Assembly: GCA_016191145.1 (NCBI GenBank)
Contig: JACPPD010000015.1
Location: forward strand, 1-64,000
Length of the DNA stretch: 64,000 nt
Direction: 5' to 3'
Origin: Ignavibacteria bacterium
Lineage (GTDB): Bacteria; Bacteroidota; Ignavibacteria; Kapaibacteriales; Kapaibacteriaceae
Both the position numbers and the translations under genes were made by a program. The notes under the pieces were generated by a model, which saw only the letters and a list, made by a program, of their open reading frames with translations, was not told where the DNA came from and searched no databases. The first letter of the stretch is position 1, and each line of letters begins with the position of its first letter. Positions 34,464 to 42,800 of this stretch are shown here, piece by piece.

Positions 34464-34783
34464 TGCAATGTGCTCCCCCCACTGGTTGGAATAACAGCAA
34501 GAAAGTAGTAGGCCATGATCGTCAGCCCGACGACAATAGCTGTACCGAGGTAGATCAATCCCAACGCGAGCACGTTAGAGTTGTCGGTGCTGCCAATGCG
34601 ATTGGTGAACTTCAACGTCGTATAGACGAACTGTGCAAATTCCGACATGATAATCGTCACGAGGACAGCCACGACGCTGTTCAGGATGACCTGAAGCATC
34701 GCCGGCGTGAAGGCCACATAGAAGACGACAGCTGTTGCTACAATCCATGGGAAGTATCGTTTTATAAGGCTCGCAATGTCCAT
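34460..34783 (-). CDS. Small multi-span membrane protein
   Basis: 107 residues with three hydrophobic segments (about 12-32, 30-50 and 72-98), including VLNSVVAVLVTIIMSEFAQFVY and ALGLIYLGTAIVVGLTIMAYYFL. No charged catalytic residues. Candidate holin or virion-membrane protein. Overlaps the CHAP-like gene by 4 nt. Confidence 0.6.
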   Translation of the reverse strand: MDIASLIKRYFPWIVATAVVFYVAFTPAMLQVILNSVVAVLVTIIMSEFAQFVYTTLKFTNRIGSTDNSNVLALGLIYLGTAIVVGLTIMAYYFLAVIPTSGGSTLQ

Positions 34784-34807
34784 CGTCGTAACTCCAATTG
34801 TTGAATG

Positions 34808-35173
34808 TTAGTCGCCGAGAAGAGGGATGTTGTTTTTCTTTAGGTAGTTGATAGCCTGCGTTCGTGCGGCGTTCAGAAGGATCTTTGCGATGCCGCTGAA
34901 GTCATAGGCAGAAACTCTGTCGAGGATCTCCTGTGGTACGCCTGAGCGTATCGACTGCCCCCCAGGCCCTCGATAGATTTTATGCGGATCTTTCAGCGCG
35001 AGCCTGCCGGCAAGAAAGACCTCAAGCTCGTGGAGTCTCATGGTGACTTCCTGCGACGGGATGACTTCCCAGTGGATGATGTTGACGACGTCGAGGATCT
35101 GCTGTGGGACGTCGGGAGCTACCCACAGTGCAGGCTGCGAGGCGCCTCCCGTAGGATGTCGCATTGCGTTCAT
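34808..35173 (-). CDS. Protein of unknown function
   Basis: 121 residues, starting in an ATGA overlap with the coiled-coil gene. It contains two related segments, VPQQILDVVNIIHWEV and VPQEILDRVSAYDFSG, suggesting an internal duplication of a small helical unit. No membrane span. Function unknown. Confidence 0.5.
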   Translation of the reverse strand: MNAMRHPTGGASQPALWVAPDVPQQILDVVNIIHWEVIPSQEVTMRLHELEVFLAGRLALKDPHKIYRGPGGQSIRSGVPQEILDRVSAYDFSGIAKILLNAARTQAINYLKKNNIPLLGD

Positions 35174-36300
35174 TGGCGGCCCCCTGCTGACGGTGCCGCC
35201 GCTGTAGCTCTACTGTCGTCATAGCTAAAGGGGTCTGTATGCGAAATATTACGTTGTACCGGCTGAGGGATCGACGCCTCTCTTCCGGCACGGGATTCTT
35301 GAGGCTGACTACCAGATCCATTGTAGACAACGGGAGGCCGTGACGGCATGTCTGCATTAATAGCACCCTGCTCGATACCTTCACGTGTCTTCGACGTCAG
35401 AGCCCGAAATCCTTCTACGATGCTTCTGCCGAGTTCCAGATATTCTGGGACGCGTTCGGCAAAGGAGGCTAGCTTCATCTGTGTCGACTTCGACGTCGTC
35501 TCAAACTCATCCTGAAGACGGTTTTCTGTTTCCTCGGCAACTTCCTCACGTGCCGATTCAAGGGCGCGCTCGTGATCTTGCCGCAGCTGCGCTAACTCAC
35601 GCTGATGATCGGTCTTCAGCTGCTCGATTTCCATGCGGTGCATCGTCTGCGTCGTGTCGCGTTCTACCGTCAGGCGTACTTCTTTACGTTCTACCTCGAG
35701 CATTTTCTCCGTGTTCTCATCGATTTTCTTCTGTAGTGCTTGTTTCTCTGCTCTCTCGGCCATCAGTTCCTGCTCTTTACGTGTCAGGTTGAGCCTGAGG
35801 TCGTCGATGATGGCTTGCATGACGTCTTTGATAGATTCACGATTCTCCTGCGGTGATGCCGACGGTGGTGTCACAGGGTGCTGCTGTCCCCGCGATATAG
35901 CGTGGCGCTGTGGCGCGCTGTCACCCATGGACGCTGTCTGTGATGACGACGACGTGGTACGTCTAGGAAGTCCATTTTCCGTAGGTTCCTCAAACGTCCC
36001 TTCATAGACCAACTCACGTACACGCTCGGCAGCGCCTTCTTCCGAGGAACCAGGCATGGCAATCTTATAGAAGTAAAAGGTCCTTTGCGTCGGGTAGTCC
36101 TCAGGATTGACGCGCAAGAAGTCTTCGAACGTTTTGACACTCTTGTCGCGCATGAAGCGCTCGCCGCGCCACGACTGCGAGTACCCCGGCCAGTTGCCGA
36201 GGCGGTTTTTTCCCCACCGTGGGTTTTTATACGCCTCGGCGCGCACGGCGTCATGCGTGAGGATTCCAAATTCATATGTTGCATCTGCTTCGATAATCAT
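35170..36300 (-). CDS. Coiled-coil protein, possible scaffold or internal structural protein
   Basis: 376 residues. The N-terminal 100 residues are globular (FGILTHDAVRAEAYKNPRWGKNRLGNWPGYSQSWRG...YPTQRTFYFYKIAMPG). A Ser/Gln/Pro-rich linker follows, then a long coiled coil at about 155-290 (MQAIIDDLRLNLTRKEQELMAERAEKQALQKKI...QLRQDHERALESAREEV). The tail is low-complexity. It lies immediately before (downstream of) the capsid candidates. Scaffold-like composition is suggestive but not proof. Confidence 0.55.
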   Translation of the reverse strand: MIIEADATYEFGILTHDAVRAEAYKNPRWGKNRLGNWPGYSQSWRGERFMRDKSVKTFEDFLRVNPEDYPTQRTFYFYKIAMPGSSEEGAAERVRELVYEGTFEEPTENGLPRRTTSSSSQTASMGDSAPQRHAISRGQQHPVTPPSASPQENRESIKDVMQAIIDDLRLNLTRKEQELMAERAEKQALQKKIDENTEKMLEVERKEVRLTVERDTTQTMHRMEIEQLKTDHQRELAQLRQDHERALESAREEVAEETENRLQDEFETTSKSTQMKLASFAERVPEYLELGRSIVEGFRALTSKTREGIEQGAINADMPSRPPVVYNGSGSQPQESRAGREASIPQPVQRNISHTDPFSYDDSRATAAAPSAGGRQ

Positions 36301-36397
36301 CTGTGGAGTCTTTCCAGTGGTGGGTGTGGTGGTGGTTTTACCGATTATGAACCATCATAATGTGAAAGGTGAGAGTGTGTCTCTGTCTTGATGTGCA

Positions 36398-37111
36398 TTA
36401 CCAGTGTACTCGGAAGGTGATCTCACACATAACAGCATAGGGAACGTATTTGATTGCGCCGGCAGCTGTCCTCACTCTTTGGACACAGCGCCCGCGCACT
36501 TCGATGTTTTTGATGCCTGCGAAGAAGATGGCGTACTTGCGTACGACATTGGTATAGGCCCCTATCGAGCCGAAGCCCTTGTGGCCAGCGAAGGTTGTGT
36601 CGGTAGCCACGCCATAGACGGTTTTGCCGTTGATCGTCACGCGCGGCAGGAACCAGTTCGGCTGCCACTCAGGTGCTACGCCATTCAAAAAGTTAGACTG
36701 TGGAATAATGTTGTTGTCAGTGGCCAGCGACGCCGTGTACGCGGTGTTGACGGCAGCATTCTGGACTCCCGTCGACAGTAGCGCGTCTGTTCTCTTGGTG
36801 TCGAAAATGGCAAAGCTGATCTCCTCAAGGACGATGCCTGAGAGGCGCCGTGCAGCGATAACGTTCGCTTCTGAATTGATCGGTATCAGCAGGTCAGCGA
36901 TATCCAGTGGGCTGTCACGGGCGACACCTATTCTTTCCATTTCGTTGAAAAAACCGTCGTGGCTATCAGCAATAATCGCTGGGTCTGTCATAGCCAATTC
37001 CGGCTTCGATGCCGAGAAATAACGAGCGGTGATGGCCACAGGGTAGTTAGCCACCACAATGTCGGAGAGCTTATTAGTTTCCGCATCCCAAAGATGATCT
37101 GAGAAGCTCAT
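36398..37111 (-). CDS. Candidate capsid protein 3
   Basis: 237 residues, no membrane span, beta-rich in the second half (WFLPRVTINGKTVYGVATDTTFAGHKGF...YAIFFAGIKNIEVRGRCVQRVRTAAGAIKYVPYAVMCEITFRVHW). The start abuts the upstream stop exactly (TAA then ATG), so stoichiometric co-translation with the 159-residue protein is likely. I find no sequence match to a known capsid family. The size suits a single jelly roll, but a fold prediction is needed. Confidence 0.5.
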   Translation of the reverse strand: MSFSDHLWDAETNKLSDIVVANYPVAITARYFSASKPELAMTDPAIIADSHDGFFNEMERIGVARDSPLDIADLLIPINSEANVIAARRLSGIVLEEISFAIFDTKRTDALLSTGVQNAAVNTAYTASLATDNNIIPQSNFLNGVAPEWQPNWFLPRVTINGKTVYGVATDTTFAGHKGFGSIGAYTNVVRKYAIFFAGIKNIEVRGRCVQRVRTAAGAIKYVPYAVMCEITFRVHW

Positions 37112-37591
37112 TTATCGGACTCCGAGGGGTTTGTCTTCCTCGACGTTGATGATTTCGTAGCCGGCAAATTCGATGTGGAACCGGATGGGTGCCACGAGAC
37201 GTGACGCACCATTCGATGTATGTCCAACTTCGACCTTGATATCTTTTTTCTCTGGTAAGATGATACCCTGGTTGCCATCACTGAGCCAGGAAGCATTGAA
37301 CAGGTGGACATCCTGCAATGCCTCCGAGAGGTCAGGCCGGCCAGCAATGCTGATGGCAATCTTGACCTGGTCGACGTCGGAGTCCTGTTCGGTCACACGG
37401 TACGTGGAGCCATTGATATCCTGAGCATAGACCGTAACGCCGATGAAGTAGACAAACAAGGTATTGGGGACGTTGATCGTCGTCGGCAGCGTCGAGTTCA
37501 CAGACGAAAGGGTCAGCTCCTTGACAGCATAGTATGCTGAATCACGGTCGATGACGATGCGGGGTTTTACGATGACAGAGAGTTGGTTCAT
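37112..37591 (-). CDS. Candidate capsid protein 2
   Basis: 159 residues, almost entirely alternating beta strands (LSVIVKPRIVIDRD, NTLFVYFIGVTVYAQDI, QVKIAISIAGRP, DIKVEVGHTSNGASRLVAPIRFHIEFAGYEII), the look of a single jelly roll. The gene sits between the 218- and 237-residue proteins. Tailless membrane phages such as P23-77 build capsids from two small single-jelly-roll proteins; this pair would be analogous if the fold is confirmed. Confidence 0.5.
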   Translation of the reverse strand: MNQLSVIVKPRIVIDRDSAYYAVKELTLSSVNSTLPTTINVPNTLFVYFIGVTVYAQDINGSTYRVTEQDSDVDQVKIAISIAGRPDLSEALQDVHLFNASWLSDGNQGIILPEKKDIKVEVGHTSNGASRLVAPIRFHIEFAGYEIINVEEDKPLGVR

Positions 37592-37717
37592 TGTGGTATT
37601 GGCCTGCGTTTTTGAGAGGGTGAGGGTATTAGTATTGTGTTCACCGGCATGTGTGCATAGTCGCTCGTTGGTGGGATCCCATTGTCAAGAAGATCTCAGC
37701 CGAGAGACCACGCTCGC

Positions 37718-37756
37718 GTGGCTGAAAGTGTCCCACCACAGTTCACCTTCAGCCAC
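37718..37756. terminator. Inverted repeat after the 218-residue capsid candidate
   Basis: GTGGCTGAA at 37718-37726 pairs with TTCAGCCAC at 37748-37756 across a 21-nt loop, next to a small palindrome (CCACGCTCGCGTGG, about 37708). It lies in the 295-bp gap 37592-37886, the largest gap within the leftward operon. No gene is seen in the gap. It could be a partial terminator or mRNA-stabilising stem after an abundant message. Confidence 0.4.
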
Positions 37757-37886
37757 TTGATGCGAGGGTGGTTAGAAAACAAGACCTGCACGAAGCCAGG
37801 AAGAGGGGCGTGTGCGTGTAGTCATGGGGGTTCTGCATGACGACGCTGCACATACGCTTGCGACCTCTCTGCGTGCATTTCGAAGA

Positions 37887-38543
37887 TTACACCTGTGTGA
37901 ACTGACGCGTCAGCATGCTCAGCTTGATCCAGTAGGCAGCACCGACGCCTGCTGGCACTATCGGTGTCTCAGCAGCCGCGCTGGCTTGCACCGTAAAACC
38001 ATTGGGGATGTGCAAGACAGGTTCCAGGATCGTCCCAGCGCCATAGCGGATGGGGTTTTTGAGCATCAGAAACTGCTGTACCTTCGCGTCGACGGTGACG
38101 TCGTTGCCGTCGACGACCGAAGACCAGCCAACCAAGTCGCTGAGCGAAGCGGTAAAGACATCGGAACGACCGCGATACTTGATCTTGAGCGTCGAGAGTG
38201 ACTCAAACAACTGCTGCTGCTCGTTGGCCAGGCCAGCGTCGGTGAGAGTCTGCTTCAGGCAGTGGTCGATGCGAAAGCCGAGGATGTCCATCGCTACGCC
38301 GTTTATCGGGAAAGCCATCGTCGAGAGGTCAGTGTTCTGGGCGTTGCCGTTGAAAAACTGTAGCGTAGATGGAAACCCGACACCTGGAACGAGCGTGATG
38401 ACTGAGTGCTCGATCTTCCGTTCATATTGGTAGAACTTGGCGCCCGATTTTGGGCCACCGTGGTTTTCCAGGGCGTCTTTTGTTTCCTGGGCGAATAAGT
38501 TGAAGTCTTCCGAGGAAGCCTGCTGCGGATATTGTTGAGCCAT
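37887..38543 (-). CDS. Candidate major capsid protein
   Basis: 218 residues without membrane span. After a polar N-terminal arm (SSEDFNLFAQETKDALENHGG) the sequence is beta-rich (HSVITLVPGVGFPSTLQFFNGNAQ, FPINGVAMDILGFRIDHCL, LSTLKIKYRGRSDVFTASLSDLVGW, AAYWIKLSMLTRQFTQV). Own leader space upstream (117 bp) and a structured 295-bp gap downstream suggest separate, high-level expression, typical for a major capsid gene. No sequence family recognised; assignment rests on context and predicted strand content. Confidence 0.5.
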   Translation of the reverse strand: MAQQYPQQASSEDFNLFAQETKDALENHGGPKSGAKFYQYERKIEHSVITLVPGVGFPSTLQFFNGNAQNTDLSTMAFPINGVAMDILGFRIDHCLKQTLTDAGLANEQQQLFESLSTLKIKYRGRSDVFTASLSDLVGWSSVVDGNDVTVDAKVQQFLMLKNPIRYGAGTILEPVLHIPNGFTVQASAAAETPIVPAGVGAAYWIKLSMLTRQFTQV

Positions 38544-38659
38544 GACTATGGTCTTTCGTGAAAGGTTGTGAAATAGAAGCCTGTGTAGGTGTCAGCATCA
38601 CGGGCATCACTCTCACGCCATAGCTCTCCTGTGTAGGTCTGTGCGTGTGTGTTGTGTTA

Positions 38660-39400
38660 TTACATCATATCAGCATATTGCTCATAGTTAGGGTCGCCGC
38701 CGAAGTCGTTGTCGCCAAGGCGTTGTATGTAGTCATCCATCGTCAGGCGCTCGTCTTCATTGATAGACTGTGTGTAGTCAGCCATAGCTGGGTTTTCAGG
38801 ACCCTGCTCGAGCCTATCCTGGTAATCAGCCAATGACGTGCCTCCCATCCTCTCTACGTATTCGCTGAGGGCTGTAGACTTCGACTCCGGTAGAAGTTTT
38901 CTGGGTGGACTGGTGATGACGGGGAAACGTCTTCCACCTACGTCGACAAAGGAGACCCTGCCGTTGGCAACATCCTCACCAAGGGCGTTGGGTGCCGGCT
39001 GTCCTCCTAAGTCCTTCGCTGTCGGATCCCACCGCCAGAGGTATGTCTTCAGAGCGGGGTACACAATTTGGCCGTTCAACTTGGTCCACATCCAGTGGCC
39101 AAAGAAGGCGGCAATCGTTCCGGCCGTCACTGCCGGCGCCCATGACCCGAAGCCTGCTGCCAGAGAACCGGCCAAGAGGCCCGTGGCTATGCCCTTCCAT
39201 CCCGACATATCGGTTTTGAAGAACTTTTGAATCGCCGTGGGTACTAAGGCGTAGACAGCTACTCCTAGGAACAGACCACCGATGTCACGTAACGAGTTTT
39301 TGTCTGTATAGACCTTGGCGATGTTAGCCATGAACTTCTGTCCCTGGCGTGTGGCCTTGGTAGATCGGAACGAAGTCGTTCTGTTTTTTCGTTTCTTCAT
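38660..39400 (-). CDS. Membrane protein, two to three spans
   Basis: 246 residues. Basic N-terminus (MKKRKNRTTSFRSTKATRQGQK). Hydrophobic segments lie at about 41-60 (GGLFLGVAVYALVPTAIQKF), 70-90 (GIATGLLAGSLAAGF) and 88-105 (APAVTAGTIAAFFGHWMW). The long acidic C-terminus has short repeats of the form ADYxxxL/MDDYIQRLG. Likely virion-membrane protein with an acidic domain facing capsid or DNA. Confidence 0.6.
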   Translation of the reverse strand: MKKRKNRTTSFRSTKATRQGQKFMANIAKVYTDKNSLRDIGGLFLGVAVYALVPTAIQKFFKTDMSGWKGIATGLLAGSLAAGFGSWAPAVTAGTIAAFFGHWMWTKLNGQIVYPALKTYLWRWDPTAKDLGGQPAPNALGEDVANGRVSFVDVGGRRFPVITSPPRKLLPESKSTALSEYVERMGGTSLADYQDRLEQGPENPAMADYTQSINEDERLTMDDYIQRLGDNDFGGDPNYEQYADMM

Positions 39401-39404
39401 GATA

Positions 39405-39836
39405 TTAATTTCCTCCTTTCCTCAGCTTGCGCGACACGAACCATGTCACAGCGACAGTGCCAAGTGTCCACAAGACTGATTTCTTCCAGAACCAGACGCC
39501 GACGCCAGCCACGAGCGGTGACCATGTGATGATCTTCGCCTTCAGCGATGATGTCGTCGTGGGAACCGGTTTCTCCGGTGCTTGCACCGAGACAGACTGC
39601 GACGTGCCGCCGGCAGGAACGGTCCCCGAGCCGGCAGGTGTGCTGCCTGTGAGGTTTTGAAGTCCTGTTTTGATTAACGACGACGCTGACTCTCCGGCTG
39701 TCTGCGTAGCCGTCTTCAGGACACCCGAAGCTGCTTGCTCCAGGTCCTGAACGATCGTGTCGATATTAAGAGCTTCAGAAAGGTGATCCCCCGCTGACAG
39801 CGAGGTCAGATATGGGGATTGATGCATACTCATCAT
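39405..39836 (-). CDS. Single-span membrane protein
   Basis: 143 residues. Helical N-terminus (LNIDTIVQDLEQAASGVLKTATQTAGESASSLIKTGLQ), a Gly/Ser/Thr/Pro linker, and a C-terminal hydrophobic region (IITWSPLVAGVGVWFWKKSVLWTLGTVAVTWFV) ending KLRKGGN. Same head-linker-anchor design as its neighbours. Function unknown. Confidence 0.6.
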   Translation of the reverse strand: MMSMHQSPYLTSLSAGDHLSEALNIDTIVQDLEQAASGVLKTATQTAGESASSLIKTGLQNLTGSTPAGSGTVPAGGTSQSVSVQAPEKPVPTTTSSLKAKIITWSPLVAGVGVWFWKKSVLWTLGTVAVTWFVSRKLRKGGN

Positions 39837-39860
39837 AACTCCAGTGAAAGTGAGATCATG

Positions 39861-42800
39861 TTAACAATTTTCGCATTCTGGATCAAGCCCTTGTGGGGGC
39901 CCTGCCGGAAGTACGATGGGATATCTGTTGAAAATCCGCTCATGGCGCTCTATGTACGCTGGGCAGTCAGGACAGTTCGTACCTCCACCTGGCAGCCTAC
40001 TCGTGTAGGAAGACTCCTGGCGGGTGCTTCCTGTCTTGCTCACGTCCTCAACAACGGCTGTTGCCTGCTGTTGCCGCTGTGAGGCTAGCTCTTCGATGCG
40101 TGAACGCATCGCCGCCAGCTGCTGTAACACGGCTTCGAAGCCTGTCTGCGTCTGAGGCTCTCGCGACAAGAGCAAGTCAATCTTTTGTGACAGCGTTTCT
40201 GCCGAGCGGTCTTTAAGAAGTCGATCTATCGCCGCCACCAGGTCCGTGTCGTCATAGGCTGCCGCATCACGGACAGCTTGCAGGATCGTGTCGAGTTTTG
40301 CTTCGAGAGCGCGCGTGTCTACCGTTGCCGTCACGACGCCGCCACCCTGACTTAAGCGCTCGAGGATCTGCGTCATCATCTGACGCAACTCGACGATGCT
40401 GTTGCTGTTAGTGACGGCTTCAGCGATGGCCGTCGTGTCGCAGACGAGTCGCTGCTGCCCTTGCGAAGAAGTCGTGGCGCCCCCTTCGGCAGTGCTCTCC
40501 TGGCCCGAGGTGAAGGATGTCAGCAACGTGTCGATGCGGCTTACCAAGGCGACGATGTCACGCCGCGACTCCATCGTCGTTGCTGATATCGCCGTCAGCA
40601 TGAGGCGCAACTCCGTGAGGTCGCATGTTGTCGACGCCGTAGCATTCCGCTCGATGATGCTACGTAGTTCTGAGCGGTGCGTCTCCAGCAGTGTTTCTAT
40701 GGCGCTGAGGTCATCACGCTGTCCCGTGGCCAGCGCTGTCTCGCGTGCCATGACAAGCGTTTGCAACAGCGTGGTATGTTCTTCCATCTGTCGGCGCAGT
40801 TCACGGAAGCCTGTTTCGACAGCTGTCTGCACTTCTCTGAGCGACGAACGGACGTCAGGCAGCAGGCGCAGGATCTCGCGTAGTTCGCCGACAGCCGAGC
40901 GCAGGACACTATCGGTACATGTGCAGGCCTCGGCCACGACGGTGGCTGTCGACGCTGTGGCCGTCTCTGGCACCGATACCGTCTGCTGACGATCTCTCTC
41001 GACAAGGATACGTACGAGCTCCACGAGGCGTGTGAGCTCACGCTCTATCGCTGTGGTGTCCAGCGCCGTTCCCGAGATGACAATTTCGCGCAGCTCGCGG
41101 ATGAGCTCTGTCTGCGTCTGTAGCTCCGTGCGCAGTGTTTCGGTGTCCATGACCGTCACGCGTGAGTCGATGTATGCCGTCAGTTGCTCAATCGTCTCGC
41201 GGTAGAGCTTCTGCGTAGCCTGCATTTCTCTGAGTACCGTTTCCAGAACTGTCGTATCAGTTTGACTCGTCGTCGTTCCGGCTGTTGACGTCGAAGATGA
41301 CGCTCCACTGGTGTCACCTTTTTTGGTAAGGATATCAAGGATGGCATCTACTTTTTTCTGCAACAGCGTGTCATCATATTGAACCACAGAACGCTGGAGG
41401 AGGGCTTCAATTTTCGAGAGCTCCGTGAGCACTTCCGAGTTATCACAGGGGCTCGTTGGGACGATGCTTTCGATGATGCGTTCCAGGCGTGAAATAGACG
41501 TCTGGAGTGTTTCGAGGTCTGCTGCCTGCCCTTGTGTTACCTCCGGTGACGACGCTGCAACAGTCCCTGCCTGTGTCGTCGTCGTCAGCGTCGTCGTAGG
41601 TATCTGCGGCAGGTTCTCGGAATTCATAGCCTGGACGACAAGCTGTGGCAGCTGCCTAAGAATTTTGATGACAGGGTTAAGGTCACAGCATGGTCGCAGC
41701 GGTGCCACACCTGGCGGCAATTCTTCTGTGGGAACGCCCAGGTCAAAGACAACTTCGTCTCTAGGAGCTGAGGAGGCCGTCGTCGTCGTGCTGGTGGCCG
41801 TCGACTGCTGACGCCACTGAAGGGTCAGGTCGGCAATAGATTTCTGCAACTCGACGAGCTTTGCATCGATGGCACGAATCTCCGGGCAGCAGATAGCCGT
41901 CGCCTGTGTCTGCCTCACAGCTGGCGCCTCACGTGTAGGGCAGCATCCCACACTCAGGAAGAGCCACTCCCCGCCAATATTGGCTGTCCAGCGTCCCTGG
42001 CCATCGCGACGTGCTTCATAGCGACCAGCACATCCATCGGCATTCGATGCCGTTTCGCTGACGCCACCGGGAGAGATAGGCTGCCCTTGCTGCGAGCGTG
42101 TCGCTTCAAAGGCGCTTGACGTCGGCTGCTCTGCCGTCATCGCCTGCGGCAGCGTCGGCGCCAGTACCCAGTCGTTACCTGAAGGCATGAGGTCCTGCAC
42201 CTTAAAGTCTGACCACTCCGTACTTCCAACCGGACGTGTGGCTACGACGAGGTAGGGTCCCCCATTTTGGTTCACAAGCTGTATCGACGCCGTCTCGAGT
42301 GTCGTTTGTCGGCAGGCAGGGGGCTCACAGTATTGAAATGTGGAAGGCGAAAGCTGTATGACGCATGGCGGCAGCACCGATGTCTCACTGCCGGCATCAG
42401 CGCCACCGCTGCCTGACGGCTGTGACGTCTCCCCTGACGTCTTGCCGCCGGATGTGGTGACGACGCCGCTGCATGTCTGAGTACCGATGCATACGGCGAT
42501 CTCACGTGCCATACACTCACGTTTGTCCTTGGCAATAGTCATCGGCACGTCGAAGGCCCACTTCTGGCGAGCGAAGTCCTCAGCCTGGTATAGCAGTGAG
42601 TCCATCGTGAGTTGGTCGAGGGCTCCATCGATGATGCGGCGCCCCGAGGCTACCGATGCCATGGCGTTGTGGACGGTGGCGTCGGTGACGTCGCTCAGCC
42701 ATGTTGCAGGTAACGATAGCAGGCGCCCGAAGATGTCTTGTGACCCTGCCTTGGTTTGAATGATGCTCGGGTCAGGACTCGTGGTCAGCAGACTCTGAAT

